Shown here: positions 1 to 7,145 of the stretch, piece by piece
Position numbering within the stretch: the first letter of the stretch is position 1
How the letters are laid out: every line of letters begins with the position of its first letter
Assembly: GCA_007119985.1 (NCBI GenBank)
Contig: SKOQ01000138.1
Span: 1-11,400, forward strand
DNA: 11,400 bases
Reading direction: 5' to 3'
From: Marinospirillum sp.
GTDB lineage: Bacteria > Pseudomonadota > Gammaproteobacteria > Pseudomonadales > Halomonadaceae
Program-made: the position numbers and the translations under genes
The notes under the pieces: model-generated
Seen by the model: only the letters and a program-made list of their open reading frames with translations
What the model was told of the DNA's origin: nothing
The model's database searches: none

Positions 1-293
1 GGTGTTTTGCTGTGCAGTTGGCGGAAGTTTTGCAGATCTTCTAGCGTCACATCATAGCCAGAAAGATGCAGCAGGGCGTAAATCAGCATCGAGCCGTGGC
101 CGTTGGAGAGCACAAAGCGATCACGGTCTGTCCAGTTGGGGTTGCCTGGGTTGTGCTTGAGATAATCGTTCCACAGCACTTCGGCGATGTCTGCCATGCC
201 CATCGGCGCGCCTGGGTGCCCGGACTTGGCCTTTTGGACGGCATCCATCGCCAGGGCGCGTATTGCATTGGCGCGGTCGAAACGTGAAGTCAT
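1..293 (-). CDS. tkt: transketolase, N-terminal part (runs off the left edge)
   Basis: Transketolase is the thiamine-diphosphate enzyme that moves two-carbon ketol units in the non-oxidative pentose phosphate pathway, in the cytoplasm. Only the first 97 codons are present; the gene continues beyond base 1. The translation begins MTSRFDRANAIRALAMDAVQ and includes SGHPGAPMGMADIAEVLW and LSNGHGSMLIYALLHLSGY. These are the conserved N-terminal blocks of transketolases; their His residues (SGHPG and NGHGS) line the cofactor and substrate pocket in known members. The ATG at 293-291 is preceded by AGGAGAG at good Shine-Dalgarno spacing, so the start is well supported. The gene is divergent from metK across about 290 bases. 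I recall the same arrangement in Pseudomonas, where it links carbon flow to methionine/SAM supply only by position. The paralogue (tktA or tktB) cannot be decided. Confidence 0.95.
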   Translation of the reverse strand, partial: MTSRFDRANAIRALAMDAVQKAKSGHPGAPMGMADIAEVLWNDYLKHNPGNPNWTDRDRFVLSNGHGSMLIYALLHLSGYDVTLEDLQNFRQLHSKT

Positions 294-585
294 GGGTCGT
301 GCTCTCCTCACCTAAGGTGTGTTATCAAAAATAAAGCGCGCCGAATCAGGCGCTGCAAAAAGCTATTTTCTCGCATCTTGCGAGGTGTGGCAAATCTCCC
401 TCGGCAAGAAGAGCCAAGCAACTTGAGCTGTGTTCATCTCAAACGGGGGCTTTTTCAAGTGCAAGCACCGCGATAGCTGGTTAGAATGCATAGAGAACAG
501 CAAGGTGCAGCCGAAGTGAGTGATGACGGCACACTGATTTTTTGAGGTTATTTTCCTTTTTATAAACAGGAGCATAAAGCCAGCT
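294..585. promoter_or_regulatory. divergent tkt/metK intergenic region
   Basis: This stretch of about 290 bases holds no convincing gene. It must carry the promoters for tkt (minus) and metK (plus). Visible elements are a hairpin GCGCC-6 nt-GGCGC at 338-353, a perfect 6-bp hairpin CTCGCA-TCT-TGCGAG at 370-384, and a -10-like TAGAAT at 482-487 that lacks a good -35 partner. If that -10 is used, the metK leader is about 90 nt. The metK ribosome site AGGAG (568-572) lies 13 nt before ATG, slightly far. I compared the leader from memory with SAM-II and SAH riboswitch consensus and saw no match, so I do not call a riboswitch. Confidence 0.4.
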
Positions 586-1812
586 ATGAGCGAATATTCC
601 ATTTTTACTTCTGAGTCTGTCTCTGAGGGGCATCCTGATAAACTGGCTGATCAAATCTCTGATGCCGTACTGGATGCATTGCTGGCGCGTGATAAGCAGG
701 CACGTGTGGCTTGTGAAACCATGGTCAAAACCGGCGTGGCCATTGTTGGCGGTGAGATTTCAACCAATGCTTGGGTGGATCTAGAAGATCTGGTGCGCAA
801 TGTGATCAAGGACATCGGCTACACCTCCTCTGAGGTGGGTTATGATGCCGATACCTGCGGTGTGATCAATATTATTGGCAAGCAATCTGTTGATATTGCT
901 CAGGGTGTGGATCGCCAAAAGCCAGAAGATCAAGGCGCAGGTGATCAGGGCTTGATGTTTGGTTATGCCTCGAATGAAACCGATGTGTTGATGCCCGCCC
1001 CGATTACTTGGGCGCATCGCTTGGTGGAGCGCCAAGCCGAAGTTCGCAAAACCGGCCTGTTGAATTGGCTACGCCCCGATGCCAAGAGCCAAGTCACCTG
1101 CCGCTATGACAACGGCAAGGTGGTGGGTATTGATGCCGTGGTGTTATCCACCCAGCATCATCCCGATGTGTCACAAAAAGATCTGCAAGAAGCCGTGATG
1201 GAGCTGATCATCAAGCAAGTGCTGCCTGCTGAGCTGCTGCATGCGGGAACCCAGTTTCATATCAACCCCACGGGTAAGTTTGTTATCGGCGGCCCCGTTG
1301 GTGACTGTGGTTTGACGGGCCGCAAAATCATTGTCGATACCTATGGTGGTATGGCGCGTCATGGCGGTGGTGCCTTCTCAGGTAAAGATCCTTCTAAAGT
1401 CGATCGCTCTGCGGCCTATGCTGGGCGCTATGTGGCGAAGAATCTGGTCGCTGCTGGCTTGGCCGAGCGCTGTGAGATACAGGTCTCCTACGCAATTGGT
1501 GTGGCTGAACCCACCTCGGTTTCAATCAACACCTTTGGTACTGGCAAGATCAGTGATGCCCGCTTGATTGAGCTGGTGCGCGCGCATTTTGATCTGCGTC
1601 CTTATGCGATTACCAAGATGCTGGATCTGCTGCATCCGATGTATCGCCTGACTGCCGCCTATGGTCACTTTGGTCGTCACCCATTTGAAACCAGCTATCA
1701 GTGGAAGAATGATGCGGGCGTGGTGCAGGAAGAATCCTTCTTGGCCTTCCCGTGGGAAAAAACGGATAAAGCCGAAGCGCTGCGTGCAGCGGCTGGCCTG
1801 AGCGCCGAGTAA
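586..1812 (+). CDS. metK: S-adenosylmethionine synthetase (methionine adenosyltransferase)
   Basis: The enzyme makes S-adenosylmethionine from methionine and ATP in the cytoplasm, releasing phosphate and pyrophosphate, and supplies the cell's methyl donor. The 408-residue product has the family's hallmarks: GHPDKLADQISDAVLD at residues 15-30 (ATP and metal site), the GAGDQG signature at 117-122, and the glycine-rich loop GGGAFSGKD at 260-268 with the following PSKVDRSAAYAGRYVAKN block. The usual length is about 384-396, so this copy is slightly longer, mostly at the C-terminus. The ATG at 586 gives the canonical MSEYSIFTSESVSEGHPDK beginning. No ahcY or methionine-cycle gene follows. A strong terminator at 1830-1859 closes the unit. 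Divergent from tkt. Nothing in the active-site blocks looks degraded. Confidence 0.98.
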   Translation: MSEYSIFTSESVSEGHPDKLADQISDAVLDALLARDKQARVACETMVKTGVAIVGGEISTNAWVDLEDLVRNVIKDIGYTSSEVGYDADTCGVINIIGKQSVDIAQGVDRQKPEDQGAGDQGLMFGYASNETDVLMPAPITWAHRLVERQAEVRKTGLLNWLRPDAKSQVTCRYDNGKVVGIDAVVLSTQHHPDVSQKDLQEAVMELIIKQVLPAELLHAGTQFHINPTGKFVIGGPVGDCGLTGRKIIVDTYGGMARHGGGAFSGKDPSKVDRSAAYAGRYVAKNLVAAGLAERCEIQVSYAIGVAEPTSVSINTFGTGKISDARLIELVRAHFDLRPYAITKMLDLLHPMYRLTAAYGHFGRHPFETSYQWKNDAGVVQEESFLAFPWEKTDKAEALRAAAGLSAE

Positions 1813-1829
1813 GATCCAGATCGATCATC

Positions 1830-1859
1830 AAACCCTAAAGCTTGCTTTGGGGTTTTTTT
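1830..1859 (+). terminator. Rho-independent terminator after metK
   Basis: The stem ACCCTAAAG / CTTTGGGGT (9 bp with one G-U, extended by A-T pairs) has a CTTG loop and runs directly into seven T residues at 1853-1859. It begins 17 bases after the metK stop codon. It is oriented to stop metK transcripts and lies only about 25 bases before the likely start of the next gene, so that gene depends on read-through or on a promoter inside or upstream of the terminator. Confidence 0.92.
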
Positions 1860-1884
1860 ATGGAGCCACACTGGAGAAATGTCT

Positions 1885-4014
1885 ATGCCGCAAGATGCCC
1901 GATCTATCGCACCCCAGCTCGATCCTGTTTTGAGCGTGGTGGTGGCGGGTCATCGTCAAGTCCGACTCGAAGCCGGTGCGCGCGATGCAGAGCAACAGCA
2001 GCAACGAGAAGCCGCCTTGCGTGAGGCCATGCGCCAAGTCTTAACCCGCTTGCGTGAACAGGCTAGTCAGGCTTTTGCCAGTGTTGATCAGGTGTATAGC
2101 GCACAGCCTCCTTTGTTTCGTCTGATCACAGGCTCAGCCACGGGTGCCGACGCGCTGGCGGCGGGCTTGGCCGCAGAGACAGGCTATCAGCTGGATTATC
2201 TCCTTCCCCGAGCCAGTCAGCAGGATATTGAAGGTGCACAAGGCGTCGCGATGCAAATGCGCCCCCCAGAAGGTGGTGTGGATTTAACAGAAGAGCAGTA
2301 TCGGCTGCGCGATCATCTGGCGTTGAGCTTTGGTGATCTGCTGGTCGCGGTCTGGGATGGGGAGGAATCGGCACTGAGCAGTGGTACGGCCTTGATGATC
2401 AAAGAAGCATTATTGCGTCGTGCGCCGGTCTGTATCCTCTATTTGCCTACACAGGCCAGTGAGGTACAGCTTTTATGGCTGGATTTGCAGGCTCTGACAG
2501 ATACCTGGATGACGGAGGCGAAGGTGTTGGGGTGTCGTGCGCCCTTGCTGCTGCATGTTTTTGATTCGCTCGCTCTGGACAGTCCAGCGCTGGCGCAGCG
2601 CTTGCATCAGTGGATGGAGATCCTGCTGACACCCTTTCGTCCTGCGTTAGAAGAAAACAATAGCGAAACCCAGCTGGTCAAGCGGATTGAACAGCAGCAT
2701 GCGGTGACACGCTACGCCTGGCAATGGCTGGCTTGGTGGTTGGCGCAACGGGGCTGGCGTCAGCAAGAGAGTCCGCGTCCCTTGCCCTTTTGGGAGTGGG
2801 CAAAGGGCAGCTGGTTGTGGCTGCACATCATGCTCAACCCACCGCAAAAAAGTCAGCCGCTGCGGGTGATTGAGATCCTCCACACCCAAGTGCGAGGTTA
2901 TACGCGTGAAGAACGCGTGATTAACCGCGCGCATGGCTTTTTCTCCAGCCTCGCTAAACTGGATCTTGGCTCTGCACTGCGCTCTCTGGTGCAGCCACCC
3001 TATACGCAGGGGTACGCCAGCCTGAATGCCGATGCGATGGATGATGTTCCCAACCCGATTCGTGAACCTTGCCTTGAGCCATTTTTTAACTGGTCTGATG
3101 CGCAGGCGCGTGTTTTTTCAACCCGTTATCGTGATGATACCTGGCTGATCTACTATGCCGCTGCCTTTGCGGTGTTTTGTGCTGTGGCGGGTGCGATCCA
3201 CCTGTGGCCTGCGCCCGCTCAGGGGGTGCCATTTATCTGGGTTTTGCTTGAATTTATCCTGCTGCATTTTATTGTGCGGCGGGTTTTACAATCGCGCTTT
3301 CGTAACTATCACGGCCACTGGCTCAGCTTCCGCTTTATTGCCGAACAGCTGCGCTACTTGCGTTTGGGCTATCCCTTGTTGGTTTTGCCGCAGAGCTTTT
3401 CGACCCCAGTCTGGGAGCCTTATACCGAGCGTGGCCGCCGCGGAATCCGGCTGAAATCCGCTGAAGCCTGGATCTTGCAGCGGATACTGATCGCCGAAGG
3501 TCTGCCACGCAGTGCAGCGGCCCAAGCACCGATTTATAAAATGAGTGAGCACAACAGCGAGATGCTCCAGTATGTGCGCGCGGTGTTGGAAGAACATCGT
3601 CACTACTATCGCCAGAGCTATCAGCGCTTGCATAAGGACCACACTTATTTGCACCGCTTAGCTTTTGCCTTGTTTACGCTGACCTTTGTGGCGGTGACAG
3701 TGCATTTCTTTTTAACCCTGCCCGCGATTTTGATTTTTACGGCCTTCTTTCCTGCTTGGGGTGCGGCCATTCATGGTATTTTGAGCCAGAACGAGGTGGT
3801 GCGTGTCTCCTCGATGGCAGCTCAGGTGTGGCGCGATTTAACGATCCTAAAAGAAGCCTTTGAGTTGCATGAGCAGCTGGCCGGGCCAGAAAGCGACTGG
3901 CATAAAACGGCTCAGTTACGTGAGCTGGTTGGCGCGGCCACGGATATTCTTTCTAACCAGAACTACTACTGGCGTTCACTCTTTCAGCACAATCATCCAG
4001 ACCTACCGGCATGA
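1885..4014 (+). CDS. SLOG-domain membrane protein with four TM segments (SLATT-like), putative nucleotide-sensing effector
   Basis: A 709-residue protein of no established function. Residues about 15-190 look like a SLOG (Smf/DprA-LOG-type) Rossmannoid nucleotide-binding domain: VVAGHR at 19-24, the loop ITGSATGAD at 81-89 and GDLLVAVWDGEES...SSGTA at 150-169. A charged, Trp-rich middle (about 190-415) follows. Two hydrophobic hairpins come next: TM1/TM2 about 421-467, then HWLSFRFIAEQLRYLRLGYP (478-497); TM3/TM4 about 592-632, flanked by long helices (HYYRQSYQRLHKDH and MAAQVWRDLTILKEA). Paired TMs with flanking helices resemble SLATT domains, predicted by comparative genomics to be SLOG-coupled pore-forming effectors. 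That assignment is inference. ATG 1885 is preferred over in-frame ATG 1879 because GGAG (1873-1876) is 8 nt before 1885 and only 2 before 1879. It is followed 44 nt later by the dehydrogenase gene. Confidence 0.75.
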   Translation: MPQDARSIAPQLDPVLSVVVAGHRQVRLEAGARDAEQQQQREAALREAMRQVLTRLREQASQAFASVDQVYSAQPPLFRLITGSATGADALAAGLAAETGYQLDYLLPRASQQDIEGAQGVAMQMRPPEGGVDLTEEQYRLRDHLALSFGDLLVAVWDGEESALSSGTALMIKEALLRRAPVCILYLPTQASEVQLLWLDLQALTDTWMTEAKVLGCRAPLLLHVFDSLALDSPALAQRLHQWMEILLTPFRPALEENNSETQLVKRIEQQHAVTRYAWQWLAWWLAQRGWRQQESPRPLPFWEWAKGSWLWLHIMLNPPQKSQPLRVIEILHTQVRGYTREERVINRAHGFFSSLAKLDLGSALRSLVQPPYTQGYASLNADAMDDVPNPIREPCLEPFFNWSDAQARVFSTRYRDDTWLIYYAAAFAVFCAVAGAIHLWPAPAQGVPFIWVLLEFILLHFIVRRVLQSRFRNYHGHWLSFRFIAEQLRYLRLGYPLLVLPQSFSTPVWEPYTERGRRGIRLKSAEAWILQRILIAEGLPRSAAAQAPIYKMSEHNSEMLQYVRAVLEEHRHYYRQSYQRLHKDHTYLHRLAFALFTLTFVAVTVHFFLTLPAILIFTAFFPAWGAAIHGILSQNEVVRVSSMAAQVWRDLTILKEAFELHEQLAGPESDWHKTAQLRELVGAATDILSNQNYYWRSLFQHNHPDLPA

Positions 4015-4058
4015 TGGCCACTGAAGAGCGCTGAATCCCAGAGTGATAAGGAGTGAAG

Positions 4059-5006
4059 ATGCTGGGTGTTTTTCTCGATGCCGCCAGTCTTGGCGAGGAT
4101 GTCGATCTGCAGCCTGTTGTGCAGCAGCTCAGTGAGGTCAGTATTTGGCCGCAGACCAAGCCAGAGCAGGTTGTTGAGCGCATTGCAGCGGCGCAGGTTG
4201 TGCTAGTGAATAAGGTGCGCTTGGGAGAAGCAGAGTTGGCTCAGGCCCGCCATTTGAAATTGATTTGTGTGCTGGCAACGGGCATGAATAACATCGATCT
4301 AGAGGCTGCCGCACGACTGGGTATCGAGGTCCACAATGTGCGTGGCTATGGAACTGAAAGCGTGGCCCAGCACAGCCTGATGCTGTTGCTGGCCTTGGCA
4401 ACCCGCTTGCCGCTCTATCAAAAATCTCTGCTCGCTGGTGACTGGCAAAAGAGCGCGCAGTTTTGCCTGATGCAGCACAAGACAACCCAGTTAGCCGGTA
4501 AAACCCTGCTGCTGGTCGGGCGCGGTGAGCTGGGTCAGCGTGTGGCCGAGCTGGCCCAAGCCTTAGGGATGCAGGTGGTGTTTGCGGCACGAACGGATGA
4601 TTCGCATGCTGGTGATGCTTCTTTTCAGGCGCTCTTGCCTCAAGCGGATGCCGTGAGTTTTCATTGCCCGCTCACGCCCGCCACGACCCACCTTTTGGAC
4701 GCCGACTTGTTAGCCCAAGCCAAGCCTTCGTTATTGGTCGTCAACACGGCCCGTGGCGGCATAGTGGATGAACAGGCTGCGCTGAACGCACTGCGTCGAG
4801 GGCAAATTGCGGGCTTGGCGATGGATGTGCTGACGACAGAGCCGCCAGTACAGGGACATCCTTTGTTAGAGGCGCTGGACGAAGAGCTGAACCTGATCAT
4901 GACCCCACATAGTGCTTGGATTAGCCCAGAAGCACGCCAAAACATTCTTGGCCTGACCGCCAAACAGCTTGCCGCTTGGCAGGCCCAAAACAAGGAATTT
5001 GATTGA
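4059..5006 (+). CDS. hprA: D-isomer 2-hydroxyacid dehydrogenase, HprA-like (glycerate dehydrogenase / hydroxypyruvate reductase)
   Basis: A cytoplasmic NAD(P)-dependent oxidoreductase, probably interconverting hydroxypyruvate or glyoxylate and D-glycerate or glycolate. The 315 residues contain the dinucleotide loop VGRGELG at 153-159 (GxGxxG; the GELG form resembles HprA), the upstream block RGYGTESVAQHSLMLLLAL, and the family's catalytic trio: Arg232 (NTARGG), Glu261 (TTEPP) and His284 (TPHSAW). Where NAD enzymes usually have Asp after the second strand, this one reads FAARTD (176-181), so NADPH use is possible. ATG 4059 is chosen because AAGGAG (4048-4053) lies 5 nt before it; the GTG two codons earlier overlaps the ribosome site. 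It lies 44 nt after the SLOG gene and overlaps pldA by one base (TGATG), indicating translational coupling. Exact substrate is uncertain. Confidence 0.85.
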   Translation: MLGVFLDAASLGEDVDLQPVVQQLSEVSIWPQTKPEQVVERIAAAQVVLVNKVRLGEAELAQARHLKLICVLATGMNNIDLEAAARLGIEVHNVRGYGTESVAQHSLMLLLALATRLPLYQKSLLAGDWQKSAQFCLMQHKTTQLAGKTLLLVGRGELGQRVAELAQALGMQVVFAARTDDSHAGDASFQALLPQADAVSFHCPLTPATTHLLDADLLAQAKPSLLVVNTARGGIVDEQAALNALRRGQIAGLAMDVLTTEPPVQGHPLLEALDEELNLIMTPHSAWISPEARQNILGLTAKQLAAWQAQNKEFD

Positions 5007-5908
5007 TGAAACTGGCCCCGCCTCTTGCCTTTTTATGGTTTGCTGCCTTTTTGCTGCTGAGCCTGCCCTTTGCGCTGCTGGCTGAGCCTCAGCCTGAGCC
5101 TTGGTTGTTGCCACCCGTGGAGACCACTGCTCAAGAGTCAGAGGCAGCAGTTGCGACCACGCCAGCAGCACCGACAGCCTTGGAAGAGTATATGAACTCA
5201 CCGATGGCGGCGCTGACCGTGCATGAACCCATGTACTTTGTTGCAGGCAGCGGTGAAGGTGAGGATGTCAAAGCCCGCTTTCAGTTCAGCTTTAAATATC
5301 GGCTGTTTGATGAAAACACGGAGTTTGTGCAGCGCTTCCCGCTTCTAGGGCGCTTGCACCTTTCCTATACCCAGACCAGCCTCTGGAACTGGTCTGCTCA
5401 ATCCGTGCCTTTTGAGGACACCAGCTATAAACCCAGCCTGTTCTTTGAATTGCTCGAGACGCCTGTTTCGCCTGTGTTGAATGTAGGCTATTACCATGAA
5501 TCGAATGGAGAAGATGGCGATGACTCGCGCAGCATGGATACGCTCTTTGTGCAGCCTGTCTGGGGCACTCAGCTGTGGGGCCGCGACTTTTACTTTATCC
5601 CGCGCGCCTTGGTGTATTTGACCAAGGGTGATGAAAACCGCGATCTGACCAAGTACCGTGGCCATGTTGATTATCTGCTGCGCTATGGCAATGAGGATGG
5701 CTTGGTGCTGAGCAGCTTGTATCGCTATGGCTATGGTGGACGCCATACCGTGCAGATGGATGCCAGCTATCCTCTACGCATGCCGATAGCCTGGCGTACG
5801 GGTGGGTTTGTCTTCGCGCAGGCGTTTAGCGGTTACGGCGAAAGCATGCTCAGCTATAACGAACGAGTCGATTTTACGCTGCGTATTGGCCTTGGGATCG
5901 TGCGCTAA
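5006..5908 (+). CDS. pldA: outer-membrane phospholipase A (OMPLA/PldA family)
   Basis: OMPLA is a 12-strand beta-barrel that dimerises with calcium in the outer membrane and hydrolyses misplaced phospholipids. The 300-residue product has a signal peptide (hydrophobic run about residues 5-26, likely cut after LLA), a Pro/Ala/Thr-rich linker to about 60, then a barrel domain beginning near VHEPMYFVAG. The catalytic block is YYHESNG: His164 and Ser166 match His142/Ser144 of the E. coli enzyme, with Asn167 and Gly168 following. The third catalytic position (E. coli Asn156, 14 residues after the His) is Asp178 here, within SRSMD. The protein ends in alternating barrel strands. ATG 5006 overlaps the dehydrogenase stop and has AAGGAA (4992-4997) 8 nt upstream; an in-frame TTG one codon earlier is less likely. 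The stop abuts a palindromic repeat. Confidence 0.92.
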   Translation: MKLAPPLAFLWFAAFLLLSLPFALLAEPQPEPWLLPPVETTAQESEAAVATTPAAPTALEEYMNSPMAALTVHEPMYFVAGSGEGEDVKARFQFSFKYRLFDENTEFVQRFPLLGRLHLSYTQTSLWNWSAQSVPFEDTSYKPSLFFELLETPVSPVLNVGYYHESNGEDGDDSRSMDTLFVQPVWGTQLWGRDFYFIPRALVYLTKGDENRDLTKYRGHVDYLLRYGNEDGLVLSSLYRYGYGGRHTVQMDASYPLRMPIAWRTGGFVFAQAFSGYGESMLSYNERVDFTLRIGLGIVR

Positions 5909-6050
5909 GGAACCTCTGATCAACGTCACGAGCACAGGTCAGGCAAGGCGAAATTGATCGAAAAAGCGGAGTTTACACGGAGTAAATGAGCATTTTGAGG
6001 CCAATTTCAACGCAGCATGACCAAGCGCAGCAGTTAATCAGAGGCTTCCT
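5908..6050. repeat. 143-bp imperfect palindrome, MITE-like intergenic element
   Basis: The two ends are inverted copies: AGGAACCTCTGATCAA (5908-5923) against the reverse complement of TTAATCAGAGGCTTCCT (6034-6050), differing by one inserted G and one C/T. Inward, GGTCA pairs with TGACC, GAAATTG with CAATTTC, and TTTAC with GTAAA around the centre near 5978, so the whole element can fold into one long cruciform or hairpin. It has no ORF. It fills the gap between the convergent pldA and AraC genes almost exactly: its first base is the last base of the pldA stop. I recall very similar sequences (a GTTTAC...GTAAATGAGC core with GAGGCTTCC ends) scattered between genes in marine gammaproteobacteria. 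That is memory, not a search. It could also serve as a bidirectional transcription barrier. Confidence 0.75.
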
Positions 6051-6063
6051 AAGCTAGGAAGCC
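6043..6063. repeat. perfect 9-bp hairpin at the AraC gene stop codon
   Basis: GGCTTCCTA-AGC-TAGGAAGCC is a perfect 9-bp stem with a 3-nt loop. It joins the right end of the 143-bp palindrome to the last codons of the AraC-family gene, whose TAG stop (6056-6054) lies in the stem. There is no T-run, so it is not a classical intrinsic terminator. The right arm copies the element's GGAAGCC end, which suggests it arose with the insertion. Confidence 0.6.
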
Positions 6064-7139
6064 GCTGCCAGTGGTGCGTGATGCGCCAGATACTGGCAGC
6101 GCCACTGGCGCGGACTCAAGGTAAACCAGCGTCGGAACGCGCGTGAAAAAGCACTGACTTCGGAATAGCCCAAAAGCAGTGCCATTTCTGAAATACTGAT
6201 CTGCTTCTGCTTTAAATAGTGCTGCGCCAAATCCTGACGAACCTGATCAACCAGCTGGCTAAAGTGGGTGCCTTCCTGCTGCAGCTGGCGTTGCACACTG
6301 TGCTGAGAAGTCTGCATCTTGGCCGCCAGCTGCTCTAAACACGGCTCACCTTGGGGCAGCTGCAGTTGGATCTCCAGCCGGATCTGCTCGGCCAGACTCT
6401 GGCGTGGTGGCTGAATATTCAGCCGCTGAATGGCATCTTGCATCACCAGTAAAAGAGTTGGATTGTGATCCGGCATGGTGCGTTGTAACTGGCTTTTGGG
6501 GATCACGAGGGCATTGTAGGGTTGATCAAAATACACTGGCGCATCAAAGAGTTTGCAGTGTTCGTGCCAGTTTTCGGGTCGTGGATGCTCAAAATAAACC
6601 TCCTTGGGTGCCCACTGGTGTCCCAACCCTGTTCGCAGCAGATTTAAAAACATGCCCAGTGTCAGTTCGGCATCCTGACGCCGACACAAGATTCCGCCGT
6701 GACGCACTTGATAATCTAAGCGCCAGCTGTTGCCCTGATCCACCAAGCGCGTCAGCGTATCATGCTGATGATAGGGAAAGGCATGGACCAAGTTGATTAA
6801 TGCCTGCTCGACTGTTGCAGAACAGAGGCCAATATAGCCGAGCAGGCCGAGAGACTGAGGTTGAAACTGATAACCATAATGCAGCCCAAAGTTATCCTGA
6901 CCGAGCTGCTCAGCTGCGGTTTCCATCGCTTGGCAGTAGTGAATCAGGCTGAGGCTTTGCGTTGGGCACGCCAGGCGCTCAGGATCTAGCCCGCTGTGGC
7001 CGAGAATCCGCTCAGGATCCCCCCCTTGCTGACTAATGAAATCACTAAAACCTGTTGCCGCGGCGGCCAGCACACCCTGATGACCTGCCCGCGTGGTAGA
7101 AAAAATAGCACTGACATGTTGGGGAAGAAGGTCTTGCAT
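6054..7139 (-). CDS. AraC-family transcriptional regulator with Arabinose_bd-type N-terminal domain
   Basis: A 361-residue DNA-binding regulator. The N-terminal 30-230 region resembles the large ligand-sensing domain of OruR/ArgR-like AraC proteins (FSDFISQQGGDPERILGHSGL, LIHYCQAMETAAEQLG, FGLHYG, LGLLGYIGLCSATVEQAL). The C-terminus carries the two helix-turn-helix motifs, at about 267-288 (LEQLAAKMQTSQHSVQRQLQ) and 315-336 (ISEMALLLGYSEVSAFSRAF). The family signature FSRAFRRWFTLSPRQWR covers 331-347. It lies 147 bases downstream of the kinase gene on the same strand, so it most likely regulates the kinase and the divergent PLP-enzyme gene. Its leader has a perfect 14-bp inverted repeat that holds the only visible Shine-Dalgarno (GGAG, 7 nt before ATG), so translation may be controlled. 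The inducer is unknown; an amino compound fits the neighbours and relatives. The stop lies in a repeat-derived hairpin. Confidence 0.9.
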   Translation of the reverse strand: MQDLLPQHVSAIFSTTRAGHQGVLAAAATGFSDFISQQGGDPERILGHSGLDPERLACPTQSLSLIHYCQAMETAAEQLGQDNFGLHYGYQFQPQSLGLLGYIGLCSATVEQALINLVHAFPYHQHDTLTRLVDQGNSWRLDYQVRHGGILCRRQDAELTLGMFLNLLRTGLGHQWAPKEVYFEHPRPENWHEHCKLFDAPVYFDQPYNALVIPKSQLQRTMPDHNPTLLLVMQDAIQRLNIQPPRQSLAEQIRLEIQLQLPQGEPCLEQLAAKMQTSQHSVQRQLQQEGTHFSQLVDQVRQDLAQHYLKQKQISISEMALLLGYSEVSAFSRAFRRWFTLSPRQWRCQYLAHHAPLAAAS

Positions 7140-7145
7140 GCTGAG

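Noticed and set aside
370..384. Hairpin CTCGCA-TCT-TGCGAG as an intrinsic terminator or riboswitch part
   Set aside because: It has no T-run on either strand and is far from any gene end. By eye there is no match to SAM or SAH riboswitch consensus.
363..602. Minus-strand small open frame of 79 codons in the tkt/metK gap
   Set aside because: It overlaps the metK start and ribosome site, its composition is unremarkable, and no Shine-Dalgarno precedes it.
4138..4590. Minus-strand open frame of 150 codons within the dehydrogenase gene
   Set aside because: The plus strand carries an intact dehydrogenase with the GxGxxG loop and catalytic Arg/Glu/His. The antisense product is low-complexity (Pro/Ala/Arg) without a domain.
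5345..5746. Minus-strand open frame of 133 codons within pldA
   Set aside because: It shadows the conserved barrel and active-site codons of pldA and has no independent support.
6404..6796. Plus-strand open frame of 130 codons opposite the AraC gene
   Set aside because: It lies entirely inside the ligand-binding domain of the AraC protein on the other strand, with no ribosome site or known motif.
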